From Owenia fusiformis (Eukaryota > Annelida > Polychaeta > Sabellida > Oweniidae): a stretch of 64,000 nucleotides of DNA. Where the stretch lies: contig CAIIXF020000011.1 in the NCBI GenBank assembly GCA_903813345.2, positions 5,666,571 to 5,730,570 of the forward strand, given 5' to 3'. A program made the position numbers and the translations under genes. The notes beneath the pieces were generated by a model that was not told the DNA's origin, ran no database searches, and saw nothing but the letters and a program-made list of their open reading frames with translations. Shown piece by piece: positions 1 through 11,850 of this stretch. The first letter of the stretch is position 1, and each line of letters starts with the position of its first letter.

Positions 1-61
1 TGGAGGGACGTATATGAAAAAATTGTAAGCCATTGCTCACCTATTTCAAATTTTGTTCCAG

Positions 62-1071
62 GTATACAGTATAGCAACATATTTTGCGCAAGATGTAACA
101 ATGTCAAGTCCCCTGTATTGTGGCAGACAAAGTACAGGTGTGATCGAGACGTATTGGATAAGTCGGATTTTCAGAACCCTGGACCAAATACCTTATCGAG
201 AGTTATGAATTCCCCTTTTTGTTCTGTTGAGTATATCGCTCCTTCAAATGATAATCTACAACCGAGGCCATGCATACCAACTATCCATACATGTCCGGAT
301 GGAACAGATCGTTTGCTGGCCTATCGGTGTGCGAACTCTAACTTAGACCCTTATTCTACTTACAAACAACAATACCATGCCTATCATAACTGGTATTGCT
401 TCATATGTACAGAACCTGAACGTCCATTGCATTCGTGTACCGTACGATTGAGTCAGATAAGTCAACGAAGCAGCCCCGACTTGTCCTTGTTTTCGTTTAA
501 AATAATGGTGGATGTGACATCTGATAATGAAATAAGACTGAGGTCTCAAGCTGGTCATGGCATCGTTGGATTGGATGTTGAGGTAGGGTGTAACTCGGAC
601 AATCTTTGCAAGGCTTTAACTTGCCCAAAAGCGTATATACGAGCTGGGGGTAAATGCAAATTGGTAAGCACCATTGTTCCAGTACAAATCAACTGCTATC
701 TCTCCATTGAACTAGAAGAGTATACATTTCATGTCATCAAAACTTACATCAAACAAATTTTTGATCCAGTTGGTTTGATTTTAATCCGAAATGGTCCTGA
801 TTATGATCAATTCACGTTCAATGCATCTTTCCCTGAGAACTACACATCGCCTCAGATTTACAAGAAAATGGCATCAGACTCTGAACGCATGAAAGAAAAA
901 GCTGGAATTGCTTTCACACAGCTTATGAAGGACATAAATATCACGTATGATGTGTCGTTTATAAAACATAAGGTCAGTCATGTAACGGAAAAGGTGCCAA
1001 ATAGTGGATCTCAAACCGGTTCCGGAATGGCATGGATGTTTTACATATTTTTGTTCATGAAAATATGTTAA
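62..1071 (+). CDS. Partial gene: last visible exon of a cysteine-rich receptor-type ectodomain protein
   Basis: The reading frame is open from a splice acceptor (pyrimidine-rich tract, AG at 60-61) to a TAA at 1069-1071, so this is an internal or terminal exon whose upstream exons lie outside the window. The codon at the junction is split after its first base. The exon opens with YSNIFCARCNNV, a motif I recognise from the extracellular parts of invertebrate adhesion/Methuselah-type GPCRs and relatives, followed by many cysteines, including CPDGTDRLLAYRC and WYCFICTEP. The frame ends in a short hydrophobic tail (GMAWMFYIFLFMKIC), which could be a GPI-type or failed membrane signal; no seven-helix region follows. 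An ectodomain-only paralog or a truncated receptor is possible. Family assignment is by motif memory only; coding status is more certain than function. Confidence 0.6.
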
Positions 1072-2752
1072 GAGAACGAAAGCACGTGGACTCACATTGG
1101 CAGTTTTGTTCATTAAAACTAAAATTGTAATTAAAAAAGAATTGTCAGAGATGTTGTAATCAATTTCGTGTCTCAAATAGACAAAGCAGTTTAAGTTGCA
1201 TAGAAAGTCGGAACAAAAACTTACAATGTCATTCCCAAAATTCATTTCGTTCGTTGTGTACCTTCACTACCTCTCTGACGTTGTTAAAATAGTTCTGAAA
1301 TTCCCGGGGCACGATCTGAGAAAGCTTCAGAAATTAGTACGATCTGTAATACTTTAATCAACAACACCAAAACTTTGATATAACATAAATTATAACGTTT
1401 ACAAATGATTTTACCACTACCCTGCGCGCAGTCTACTCATAAACTACCCTCTGCCTAGACTATATTACAGTCTAGCAGCCCCGCCTCAAAGATTGGTGCC
1501 TGTGACAGCCCAGGTAATAAATCATTCCAAAATTACCACGCCGACCCTTCCTCAACCAATCAGCGAAGTGGAATGGACGCATACTAAATACGATGCCATA
1601 GGAAATGACCATATAGAAAGTCGTCCGTATTTCGACGACAAATTCTGATTGGCTCGGTGAGATCAGAGATTTATTGTAAACTGAAAGAGTGAAGACGAAG
1701 CTCTCTTTTAAGAAGTGAAGTAGAACAAATGCAAAGGATATTTTACCATCGAAATTGGTAATCAATGCTGTATTTGATGTGTTTTATGTAAAAATCTCCG
1801 CGGAGCAACACATTGTAAAATGTCAAGATCGATAATCACTGGGTTCAATATTACTACACGTTTTCAAGATGGCGGTGTCAAAATTTTCTGAAAAGGCTTC
1901 AAATAATATTGTGTTAATTTCTGGCGAGTTCACCAACTTGTTAACTATTAACAATTGATAGAGAAATATGTAAGAAATTCAATTTTATACGAATATGGGG
2001 ATGACGTCACTTCAAAACGAACTGCATAGCAACGGTGTTATAAACAGTTTCTGATCGGAAGTCCTTACAAATTCCTAAGTATTCACTTTTTAACAGTCTG
2101 TTACGAATTATTCGCAATCGCATAGCTACATGTCTATCTCGCTAAGCAGGGGGCTGCTCGTAATGATGTTCATTGTTTAATGAAAACACTCGGTAAAATC
2201 ACGATTCCTCTGCACCATTAAATCATTCGGGTACCTATGTATAACCGAATGGTCCGAATCTCGTTCGTCCGAAACCTAACGATTGTCGATGTTGTTGTAT
2301 TGTATTGTATATATTGTATTGTAATCTAAAATATATTTAATTTCAAAAGCGAAAGCACATTAGTTTAAAAGTACGATAAAATCCCGGGATAAAATAATCA
2401 ACGGCAGATTTGTCATTTAAAACTAGCATTCATGTATAATTTGGTCATGTACACCATCCTTTAGTAAACGGGAAGATGACCTATCGGATGTCAAATTTTG
2501 GAATTATGAGAGTTGCTGACGTATTCTGACCTGACCCAAGTGTTCCGAACTTCCTATTTTCAAATACATTCGATAGATGTCTTCGTTGATATTCATAATT
2601 TTGGATTTAACTTATTCGAAAGATGATTCCCCTTGATCACTCTGGTTGACCTTTCTAACATATTTATGTAAGGAAACGTAGTTACGTCATATTAGACAGG
2701 ATTTTTTTGTTCGAATGATTGCTCTTGTCAAGTCATTCTAGTTGATTCCAGG
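1072..2752. other. No gene seen; AT-rich intergenic DNA
   Basis: Short frames here have no recognisable domain. A short imperfect ATTGT microsatellite lies at about 2291-2325. I see no RNA gene or clear element boundary. Confidence 0.5.
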
Positions 2753-3677
2753 GAGGATTGGCTCCCAGAATCGAAGCTAGTCGATATTTTCCAACAATGA
2801 AAACGCCGAAATGTCGTTATTTTCTGAAATTATAACCGATTATAAATGCAGAATGAGCAGTTCAAAAGATTTGAACCAATATCTCGATCATTTCTTGTGA
2901 GTTTTGGAATTTTCCGTTAGGAAATAAGACCATAATTAACGATTCAAATGTTGAAGTGAACAAAATGGCGGCTGTTGGAATTCGAATTTTGTAGCACGAC
3001 ATCCATAAATATGGGACAGAATATCAATTGCTGGAATTACACATGGCGTTTTACAAAAGCTTCTTCGGTTTTAACCAGGTTTAAGAATTAGGTGTAATCA
3101 CGATTGCGGTTTTACAAAAACGCTTTTCTAAAACTCCAATAACCCTTGTCACTAACATTTGCCCTAAACGAAATATTTGATACATTTGAAACATTTGATA
3201 CATGATGGGACATCCGGTCACGCTGCTCTCTGGCTATATCTTAATTGAAAAATGGATGATGGTCGCCAGGTCACATCGAAATCAAGTGTTATCTTCAGAG
3301 AATTTGTACATATTTTTCTTTTACCTTTTTATTATGTTTTCTCATAATTAATAAAAGATAAATAAAAATTATGCAATGTCATGCATTTTTAATCAAATTA
3401 TGGAAGATCAGTTTTGTCTTAGATGCAAAAAGAATACATTTACAGGAGATGTACACATACATGTATGCTGGATGTTATCCATAACTACATCGTTAAAAGT
3501 GCACGAAAGGCGTTTTAGAAAAAAACAGGTGTTATTCCAAAATATAGTTCCTAAGACGCTTTAGAAATGTTGGTGTAATCAGAATGGCGATTTTGTATTT
3601 GCGCCTTCCACTAAAACGTTTTAGCGGATTTTGTGGTGTAATTCCAGCAAATGTTGCACCCTGGGAGCCAATTCCTC
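2753..3677. mobile_element. Putative non-autonomous DNA transposon with short terminal inverted repeats
   Basis: The left end GAGGATTGGCTCCCAG (2753-2768) is inverted at 3661-3677 as CTGGGAGCCAATTCCTC, with one base of length difference. Inside it, a second inverted pair (TTGCTGGAATTACAC at 3028-3042 and its complement at 3636-3650) suggests a nested element of about 620 bp with imperfect GGCGTTTTA-type subterminal words. No transposase frame is present. Related words recur at 4025-4590. The target duplication is not clear, so the outer boundary is tentative. Confidence 0.4.
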
Positions 3678-4024
3678 TTTGCGTTTCGTCATATTACTGC
3701 CTAACCAATATGTTGTGATTTTTTAATTTTATTTCAGGTTCCAACCTCCATCACTAGTACTCCTCTCTTGTGTAACAAATGCTTTTTATACAGAATTGTC
3801 GACACATAACTCGTGATAAATAAAGCTGCATAAAATAATGTATGATTTGTTGTTCACAATGATTTTTAAGAGATATCTTGTGAATAAAAGTGGAATCAAA
3901 TGACAAGCTGATAAAATAGCCAAAGTAGACACCTATCAAGTATATTATATAAAGATAAGTTAATTCGGAATATAGTCGGGTCACGTCAGAACCAGGTCAG
4001 GCAAAAAAACAAAGTTTGGTCTAA

Positions 4025-4590
4025 TTTACTGTCTTGTAGCCAAAGAAGGATTGGATCAAAAACGCATTAATATATTGATGACTTCTTGTGTGTTTTAAAG
4101 ATTTTTAATTATGTATTAACAACACCAAAAATCACGAAATCCTTCAAGATCAGATTCATTGTTGGAAAATATCGAGTTGCGTCTTTGGCCTCAAATTCCT
4201 CTTGCTTGTAGCTGATGAATATTAAACCACCTTGAGCATAAACAAGCTTTTAACGGTGATAGAAAATGGGACTTCCGGTTTGTTAAACTAATGAACGGGA
4301 GCAAGGAAGATTGGCTCCAAGGAAGAGGGAAAAACCCATGATTCAATTGACGACATACGATTTCCTCCTTCGCACACCTCCTTTTGTCGAAAACTTACCC
4401 TCCATCTTGGTTTTCAAAGTTTTCAAATTGACCTAGTTTTAAACCAATCAACGATCGACTCGCTTAACCAATCAGCGACGATGTCATCTCAATACATTAC
4501 ATTATAAGCGTATGTCATCTTTGCACCCTGGGGTTTCTCCCCCTCTTGCTCCCAAGGACGCAACTCGATATTTTCCAACACTGAGAATGT
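4025..4590. repeat. Fragments of the same inverted-repeat family as 2753-3677
   Basis: Near 4165-4205 the sequence is the inverse complement of the words at about 4545-4580 (GACGCAACTCGATATTTTCC), and both resemble 2775-2800. GGATTGGATC at 4028, GATTGGCTCC at 4309 and GCACCCTGGG at 4521 look like further broken ends. This reads as several inverted, decayed copies rather than one element. Confidence 0.35.
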
Positions 4591-5108
4591 CGCAATTTTC
4601 TGAATTTATAATTGACTGTAAATTTATAATTATCAGTTTAAAAGATTCGAACCAATATTTCACTTCTTGTGTGGTAGAATATATCGTGTGTGATCGAGAA
4701 TACTACGCTGTCGTTATCCCCCTCAGTTAGATACGTCTACAGCATACAATAAAGTACCATCGGAGGGTTATATCACAATTTAAAACAATCGGATATCAAG
4801 TGACACGATACATAATTAAACGATCATGTATAATCTAAAGCTGTGATGAGATGGTTATCGGTTATTTTATCTATAGGTTATTTTATTTTATACTCATGTT
4901 ACTGTTAATTTGGCAAATTATGATTTCATAATTAACACTCCGTTAATCGTGAGATACTTAGTGAGACGCCACGTACGGTTTCTACAAATTGCTAGTTGCG
5001 AAAAGGAAACACACATCAAATTACATCATAACCCGCTGGCTAGTATCAAACGGAGGTAACGACCGTAACCTTCGCATCTAAGATGGTGGGCGGTAAGTGT
5101 CGGGCTAA

Positions 5109-5154
5109 TATACAATTGTTGACCTCTCCAGAGGTCAACCGGCAAAATTGTATA
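5109..5154. repeat. 46-bp near-perfect palindrome
   Basis: GTTGACCTCT (5118-5127) and AGAGGTCAAC (5130-5139) are perfect inverted arms around CC. Outside them TATACAATTG (5109-5118) faces AAATTGTATA (5145-5154). This may be a cruciform-prone site or the core of a small fold-back element. Confidence 0.6.
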
Positions 5155-5550
5155 CCGAGACTGTAAACCGAGAAACTATACTGTTGACTGAGACCGAAGG
5201 TTTCTTTTTGTATTTTTGCTATACTTGTCGTCTAGCAAAGTCAAAATATCACTTGCATCAACGTTTACGAAATGTCCGTCTACCATGTTTTTTCTGTAAA
5301 CATTATGACGTCATATTTCCCATAATTCACAAGTGTAGTACAGTAGCATAAGCGGTCAATAATCATGATATCCCATGATGCACAGGTGAGGTACGGGCAA
5401 AAATGTTGACCGCTAATTGACCAATCAGATGCGAGTATTTACACTGAGGTACTAACAATATGACATGTGTACTCTGGAGTGTGATAATTTGTTTTTATAA
5501 TGTGGGCGAGCGCCACAGTTCAACGATTTCTTCCACATTTTGAAGGAAGG

Positions 5551-6179
5551 TTGTTACGCGGTATATGGCATACATTCATGGTTGCGCGGTATTTGTGATA
5601 CGGGTGAATATGCCATACTCACCTGCGGTATATGGCATATTCCGCAGGTGAGTATGCGATATTCCGCAGTGAATATGCGATACATTGTTTTCAGTGAATA
5701 CCCGATACTCACCTGCGGAATATGTCATACTAATTTGCGGAATATGCCATATACCGCAGGTGAATATGACATATACCGCAGGTCAAAACGTGATACAGAA
5801 AGTCTTGATTTGATTGGTTGCGAGAATAGACTCTAAATGTAAAACTACGCCGGATAGTTAGTGCGTCGAGTACTAATATATGAATCCTGGATTGACTGAG
5901 TACGTTTATTACGTGAGATTGGTGACTGATACTTCTGCTAAGTTAATATATTCGATACACAGAACTGTTGATTCAGTAATCATTATAATAATTTATTAAG
6001 TTTTACTAATCTAGTTCGTTCAATCGATGCAATTGACAATTGCGTACTTCCGTATCACGTTCTCATTGGTTTGTGTGTATGCCATATACTGCAGGTGAAT
6101 CTGTCATACACCGCAAGTGAATATGCCATATTCGCTGCGGAATATGACATATTTTTGTATCGTGTTTACCGCGTAACAA
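5551..6179. mobile_element. Non-autonomous DNA transposon with subterminal palindromic repeats
   Basis: A perfect 12-bp inverted pair bounds the element: TTGTTACGCGGT at 5551-5562 and ACCGCGTAACAA at 6168-6179. AGG flanks both ends (5548-5550 and 6180-6182), consistent with a 3-bp target duplication. Both termini carry many copies, in both orientations, of words such as GCGGTATATGGCATAT and ATTCCGCAGGTGA (about 5556-5790 and 6078-6150), probably transposase binding sites. The long open frame over 5540-5836 is a by-product of these repeats. No transposase is encoded. Confidence 0.65.
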
Positions 6180-6765
6180 AGGTAACTAGTATAGCAAAAA
6201 TGTGAAACAATCAAGACAGTAGTAATATGAATATATAAACGTTTTCTATAATAAAAAATTATTGCTATATTACAGGGTGTCCAAGAAGTAACGTCAATGA
6301 CCCTGACATTTTGTCATTTATGCTTCAAATGTCATGAAACTTTGTACATCTTTGAATGGCGAAATGATGATAATCACAAGATGCACAATCGGCAAACAAA
6401 CATGTCTTGTACCGATCTAAACCTAAATATCGGCCTATAGACCTATCTCTTAAGCAGTTAAGATAAATGGCCTAACCATAGGCGCGATGGTAACAGCTTG
6501 GTGATAGAGGATCGCCTATGGGAACCCCAACAAACAACGAATACCTACGTTGAAGCACATAATTATCACCTTACATGGAATAAAGAAAATATGTGGAAAT
6601 TACATCAAGTTTTGAAGCTTTCCACTCGCTTCGATACACAACTTAAAAACTTGATTTTAAAAGAAGAAAATGATACCATCTGTGGTATAAAATATAAGTC
6701 AATCATTTATATCTCATTGAAATCACTTTAGAGCGCCTCTAAAGTAACTCCCTCGGGCGTTATCT

Positions 6766-6851
6766 TGATGGCGGGACGTGTATGAGAAAAATCGGTAGGC
6801 CTACACCTATTTCACATTTTATATCAGGTGTCCAGTATAGCAACATATTAA
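6766..6851 (+). pseudogene. Truncated duplicate of the intron/exon junction found at positions 1-85
   Basis: The stretch GGGACGTGTATGAGAAAAAT through CAGTATAGCAACATATTA repeats, with scattered differences, the first 85 bases of the window, including the acceptor (TATATCAG) and the start of the ectodomain exon (VQYSNIL compared with IQYSNIF). Similarity stops a few codons into the exon. It is a partial tandem duplication of the upstream gene, or the scar of a lost paralog. Confidence 0.6.
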
Positions 6852-7408
6852 AATAAATCAAATGTACCTGGCCTGTTACAGGCAGTGCACTGAAACGGAA
6901 CTATCTTTACCCACTCACTTCTCAATACACTTACCTTATTGAGTCAATACAAAATAGATCAGTTCTTTTTAAAGTGAGATCATGGACCATTTACCTTTAA
7001 GTAACACCCCAGTCACATTTCCTACGGCGACAGTGCGGTCTATCATTTCTGCGGTCAGTAAGATTTCTACGCTCGCTGTAGAATTTCTGCGGTCGGATAC
7101 TTTTGCAGTCACATTACTTAGGGCAGCTGCACGGCAAATTTTGCATTTCTGTTGATAAACGTTAATGTTTATTTCTATTAAATTTAAATCTGTACAATTA
7201 ATAAATAATATTTATAGCGCTTGGATTTAATACCAAATGAAAAAAAAAGGGTTGAGTGATTCATTGACCGATATTAACTTAAGCTTTTGTAATGCATAGG
7301 TTGCTGTGGTATCAGTGACTTTACATCAAGCACATACCTATTCCTTTCTATTCACAGCAAATATATGACTGCAAACCTGACCTGAAAAAAAGTTACCAAA
7401 TGTAACTT

Positions 7409-7578
7409 GCCCGTAGCCAGCTTTTACCAGGAGGGGGAGCTTTTTCCAGGGGGGTGGAGCTTTTTCACAATTTTGGCAAAAAATCATTCGAAAAATTCTT
7501 AGAATGGTGAAAAACTGCATGATTTTGAAAGAAGTTCTGGCCAGGGGCTTTCGCTCCCCCCCCCCCCTGGCTACGGGC
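7409..7578. mobile_element. MITE of the CGTAGCCAG family, copy 1
   Basis: Ends GCCCGTAGCCAG (7409) and CTGGCTACGGGC (to 7578) are inverted. The interior has G-rich and C-rich runs. Other copies are at 19748-20029, 33135-33287 and 51568-51830. Confidence 0.55.
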
Positions 7579-7668
7579 CTGTGTAAATAATCCATCGAAA
7601 CACTACTTCAGACACAACGTAACCCCGACGTGCTTCCACCATGGGACCGTTCTGCAGCCTGGTAATGG

Positions 7669-8044
7669 CCTGTTGATTTCTACGGGGACCGCAGAAATGA
7701 AAAATATGAGTTATAATTTTCACGATTACCCTGCGGCCTTTACAAAACTGGATACGCCGTAAGAATACCGCAAGGCGACCGTAGTTTTCCTACGCTCGCC
7801 ACAGATATTCACTGATTTAATTGTTCTGCGGTCAACTTATAAGTTAATTATGGTCACCGTACGACACCGTACGGCGGCCGTGTGTCGACCGCAAATCAGT
7901 GAACTTCTGCGGCGAGCGTAGAAGCTCGCCTTGCGGTCTCCGCACGGCGTATCCAGTTTTTACAGGCCACGGGGTAGCCGTAGAAATTTGAACTCGGAGT
8001 TATAATATTTGTTCATTTTTGCGGTCTTCGTAGAAATCATCAGG
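7669..8044. mobile_element. 376-bp fold-back element nested in the THAP transposon
   Basis: Left arm CCTGTTGATTTCTACGG (7669) faces right arm CGTAGAAATCATCAGG (to 8044). The arms include an especially strong inner inverted pair beginning CTGGATACGCCGT (about 7748) and ending ACGGCGTATCCAG (about 7960). The arms use the same words (TTTCTACGG, GACCGCAGAAATG) as the outer transposon ends, so it is probably a deletion derivative of the same family. It abuts the 3' end of the THAP frame. Confidence 0.6.
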
Positions 8045-8423
8045 TCGTTAAATTGTCCTTGTTTTGCTGCATACGATTAAAGATTCTTTTTCTCTGGTTA
8101 CTACAATTAGTCGCATTCATATTTGGAACATCTACCCAACAATCAAAAACATGAGGTACAACATCTTTTTTCAGAGAACGTTTCTTACTAAAACCATGAT
8201 ATTCAAAATCATCATCATGAGTGAAGTGTAAAGAACAAACTTTACAAGAAGGTTTCAACTGAAATGATTTATCTTCCATTCGATGGATAGCAATTAACCA
8301 TTTTCTTTTATCATTCTCTGGAACCTTTACAAATGTTACGACCTTGTCCCATATGAGGTGCATCTTGGAACTATGCAATGTGTTTGTGTGTACATGTCTT
8401 GCGTTTCCTGGAACTGTCACCAA
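8040..8423 (-). pseudogene. THAP zinc-finger remnant of a transposase or accessory protein
   Basis: The frame contains the second half of a THAP domain: VTFVKVPENDKRKWLIAI, then CKVCSLHF (the Cys-x2-His pair) and KKDVVPHVFD (the usual A/V-V-P-x-x-F box). The first half, with the C-x4-C pair (HCIVPRC), lies just upstream on the minus strand in a different frame; a one-base loss in the stretch around 8340 explains the break. After the domain about 30 basic residues remain and the frame ends where the fold-back element begins. It is therefore a dead copy truncated at its C-terminus. THAP domains bind transposon ends in P-type elements (family knowledge). Confidence 0.6.
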
Positions 8424-9955
8424 AATATTTATTTTCGAGTTCGTTTAATAATGTGAAATTGATGATATGCTGCCGCATCCTGAAATCAATTGAAGAAAAT
8501 TATAAATTAGTGCATTGAATTATTATCAAGCACTGATTCACGAGTTGAAAAAGTTTTCTTTAAGCCCCCCCCCCCCAAGAGTTAATTAATTAAGCTTCTT
8601 GTTCAAACTCCCCATTTTAATTTCTATTTCCCTGGCTGGATGTACATCAATGCTTGTTCATTAACTGGAGTGTACGCAAGACTCTAGAAGGCCAAAACCT
8701 TGATAATTTACCCCCTCCCCCAATACATATGACTCGTTTTTATAGTTGATTGATCAATTAATATCTATTTCACTTAACACTATGAGAAAATATAGCACAA
8801 GCTTATTATTACAGTGCAGTAGTCAATGGTATGTTGACAGTAAAGAAGTACATATCAGGGTCAATTTGCTGTAAACATTGGACTCTTCACATCAATTTTA
8901 CTCTATTCATTTGATTTCTCAGAACAGTATAATAAAGGGGAAATATAAACGAGAGTGTAGTTAATGAGATTCCATAACATTTATGATACAGATAATTAAG
9001 TACTCACCATAATTCAACAATTAAATGAGCCCGTCTCTGTCGCGATTCACATTGACTTGTAATGGGTTCAGATTTTGCCGCGAAAATCTGGAAATCTGCC
9101 CTATTCTGACGTCAGAGATTCTAGATTTGCTAATTATAATATTCATGAGCTGACTTTGGGGAAAGGTTAATTCTACGACGAGCATAGAAATGTTACTGAC
9201 CGCAGAAATGATAGACCGCACGGTCGCCGTAGGAAATGTGACTGGGATCTATTATTTATCCTAAAACCCAATACCCATACATGAAGTTTATCACTAACAT
9301 AACCACGGCTGTCATTTTGATTATTTGGGAGAATTGATAATAAAAGATTGATACAGGCAAATTTGTTACATTTGCCCTATCGTGTCCAAATTAAAATACT
9401 GCAAATCTCAAACGAAGCATAAGATTTCCTATTTTTGAAATACCAATTGTCGTAAATTGGGCCTTGTGCCATTTGGGGAACAAATGCTATATCATCCTGT
9501 TGTCTACATATACACAGCAAATATATATTTTTGAAATGCACTATTAATGAAAAGCCATGCCCGAACATATATTATGCTACTATGCCATATGCACACTTAT
9601 CCCACGATTAATGTGTTATTGTACAATAACAGCTATTGATATTTCTGATATTATTGAAATCCGTGTGATATTTTCCAGAAAATCGTTTATCAAACTCATA
9701 TGCGTGTGATATCGTTTATCTCACGCATATCCGTGTGATATCACATTTGCATTTCGCGCCACAATATTGTTGGAAATTAGGTCAGATAATTTATTCTCTT
9801 TTGAGAAAAAAGGTCCGTTAATTTATTCTCTTTAAGTTTCATTGGTGTATTGAATTACGATTGTGTATATAATTTGCTTAGAAGGCTGCTAACTAACTAT
9901 ATCATGTACAGAAAGTAGTGCATATTACTGCGCAGTGAGTAAAGTACAAATCAAA

Positions 9956-10015
9956 ATGGCCGGTGCGAATTCGTCTGACGAAGAATTAAAAATTAAAATA
10001 AAAAAACATCACAAG
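9956..10015 (+). CDS. Candidate first coding exon (very tentative)
   Basis: An ATG in good context (AAAATGGCC) opens 20 codons (MAGANSSDEELKIKIKKHHK) ending at a possible donor, CACAAG followed by GTGATT. No partner exon was found, and a palindromic element begins 25 bp downstream. It could be the 5' stub of a gene interrupted by insertions, or chance. Confidence 0.2.
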
Positions 10016-10040
10016 GTGATTGTAATCATGGGATAAACCC

Positions 10041-10180
10041 AATATCACATAATTTCTCGTGATATCATTTTATCGCCTCGTAGATATCAAATATCAACAC
10101 TCATTCGCTTCGCTCACTCGTGTTGATATTTGATATCAACTCGGCGATAAAAATGATATCACTCAAAATGATGTGATATT
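10041..10180. mobile_element. 140-bp palindromic fold-back element
   Basis: AATATCACAT at 10041 faces ATGTGATATT ending at 10180. The inner arms GATATCAAATATCAACAC and GTGTTGATATTTGATATC are a perfect inverted pair around a short spacer. The word GTGATATC also recurs at 9662-9745, so this may be the end of a larger decayed element. Confidence 0.6.
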
Positions 10181-10234
10181 CTGTATTTATTGGTCAGAAA
10201 GTATCAAAATTCAATGTTAATATTACACTTGATA

Positions 10235-11764
10235 GTACCCCACACATAATTTTGTCGCCAACTTCAATTTATGATTTCAGTGCTTTCCTACATACATATC
10301 TTCATGAAATTTAGCATACTTAAACTTGAACATATTTCCAACACTCAAATTTTTTTATTTAACATAAAACTTATTATTTATTTTTTAACAACATTTTCAA
10401 AATGCAGTATCATTTTGCAAAATTGCCTAAAATTAGGCTATTTTAGCATTTTTAACTGTATTCTTGAATGTTTTAGTTTTGCATGTTGTATATTACATTA
10501 GCGAAGTAAATGTACTTTTACTACTGTTTAGCTGAACATGGCTATATTTGAAGTTATTCTATAATGAAAATACCAGTTTGTATTTTGCAAATTCAGTTCA
10601 TATTAGCTTTAAACTCTTAATAAATCCGCCCACGGGTTCAACTCTTAATTGCGACGTGCTGGCCATGAGAATATTTGGCGATTGGCAATGCCAGCCCTGG
10701 ACCTTCGAGCCTTTACATTCTTTGCCACAGAGCTTTTTGCAACACGATTCAGAGAGTCCCTTCCAGTTGCTCTTTTATTAAAAAACTCGTGAAACATTTC
10801 AGGTTTATCCTTCATTTCATCCAGGGCATCATTCACTGCCATAGCACACTCATCAAACGACCGTGGCCCAACGATTGCATGGCCGTACTCATCGGTGGGG
10901 TCACCTGGCGGTCGCCAACGTACTACTTTTTGCTGGATACAATTGTTAAACAATTCGGAAGGGTTGAGAAGATGACCTTTAGGGGGGAGCATTACCACGT
11001 TTATCCCTGCTTCTCTAATTTTGCTTTAATTTGTGGGTTATAGTGCTGTTTACATGGGTTCTGTGCTCTTCCAGATCGTCCAAGCCTGTCCCATACCAAA
11101 AAAGCCCCTCTTGGTAGATGACAACATCTGTTTCAAGGGAAAATTTCTCATTAATCTCCGTTATCCGTGCGAATGGCTCATGATCTGCGATGTCAAATAA
11201 GACATCTTCAACTTCTGAATTTGGTACAATCTTCAATTTTGGACCCCGTTGCTGAGGTGAGTTCTGGTTAGTAGATGCAATCCGCTGAACAGTTCTGATA
11301 TTTATTCCATGGTTTCCAGCAACATTGGTTTTGGATCTGCCTTGGTCTAACTGTTCTAAAATCGAACTTCGCCTTCTTGGTGCATACGTTCTTGTACACT
11401 TTACCACAATATTTTTTTCAACATTCCTCCCTTTGAAGTAAATAGAAGAGGGGTTTTGTTCCCCTTTGGAAAACCCTTTTTCCCTTTCATTGTTACACTT
11501 CAACTGAACAGATTTAATTCAAAACAGTTTTCTTAAACCAGTACCGAAAGAGGTCAAAAGTGCAAAATAAGCGGGAAAATGTAAAACAATGTAGCAGTTT
11601 GCTGTCAGTCTCAAGTGAACACCTGGTATCCGTTTGTAAAACAAAAAAATTTGAGTGTTGGAAATATGTTCACGTTTAAGTATGCTAAGTTTCATGAAGA
11701 TATGTACGTAGGAAAGTACTTTAATCTTAAATTGAAGTTGGCGACAAAATTATGTGTGGGGTAC
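10235..11764 (-). mobile_element. Dead Tc1/mariner-like transposon
   Basis: GTACCCCACACATAATTTTG at 10235 is inverted at the right end (GTGTGGGGTAC to 11764), and similarity between the arms continues for roughly 110-120 bp. TA flanks both ends, as expected for Tc1/mariner. The interior holds minus-strand transposase remnants (10645-11503). The right flank is a short tandem array whose unit matches the left flank (TTAATATTACA), so it jumped into, or next to, that repeat. Confidence 0.75.
10645..11503 (-). pseudogene. Broken Tc1/mariner transposase
   Basis: The N-terminal piece (11503 down to 11015) has a basic stretch and a helix-turn-helix region (RRRSSILEQLDQGRSKTNV, GINIRTVQRIA). The C-terminal piece (10998 down to 10645) starts INVVMLPPKGHLLNPSE, the usual box after the last catalytic acidic residue, and ends with a basic tail. 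The two pieces are in different frames at about 11005-11015, and most of the central DDE core is missing: the N-terminal piece passes from the HTH region almost directly to the region before LPP. The protein cannot be catalytic, so the copy is dead and could only have been mobilised in trans. Confidence 0.75.
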
Positions 11765-11765
11765 T

Positions 11766-11850
11766 ATATTCTTAATATTACATTTGATACATTCTTAATA
11801 TTACATTTGATACATTCTTAATATTACATTTGATGCATTCTTGATATTTG
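11766..11850. repeat. 23-bp tandem repeat, about 3.5 units
   Basis: The unit ATTCTTAATATTACATTTGA plus TAC is repeated directly next to the right end of the Tc1-like element. Confidence 0.7.

Larger units (their letters stand above)
7008..9246 (-). mobile_element. THAP-domain DNA transposon with about 78-bp terminal inverted repeats (decayed)
   Basis: CCCAGTCACATTTCCTACGG at 7008 is inverted at the right end (to 9246), and the match continues for about 78 bp with few differences. Both ends carry the word TTTCTGCGGTC. The only coding remnant is a minus-strand THAP domain (8040-8423). THAP domains occur in P-element transposases and in some accessory proteins of other DNA transposons; no catalytic domain is left here, so the superfamily is undecided. 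Two smaller elements are nested inside (7409-7578 and 7669-8044). I could not identify a target duplication. Confidence 0.6.

Noticed and set aside
5540-5836. 98-residue plus-strand frame (repetitive YAILTCGIWH text)
   Set aside because: It is the translation of subterminal transposon repeats.
6276-6320. Second mariner-type MITE beginning CAGGGTGTCCAAG
   Set aside because: Only one end is recognisable; no inverted partner was found within the next kilobases.
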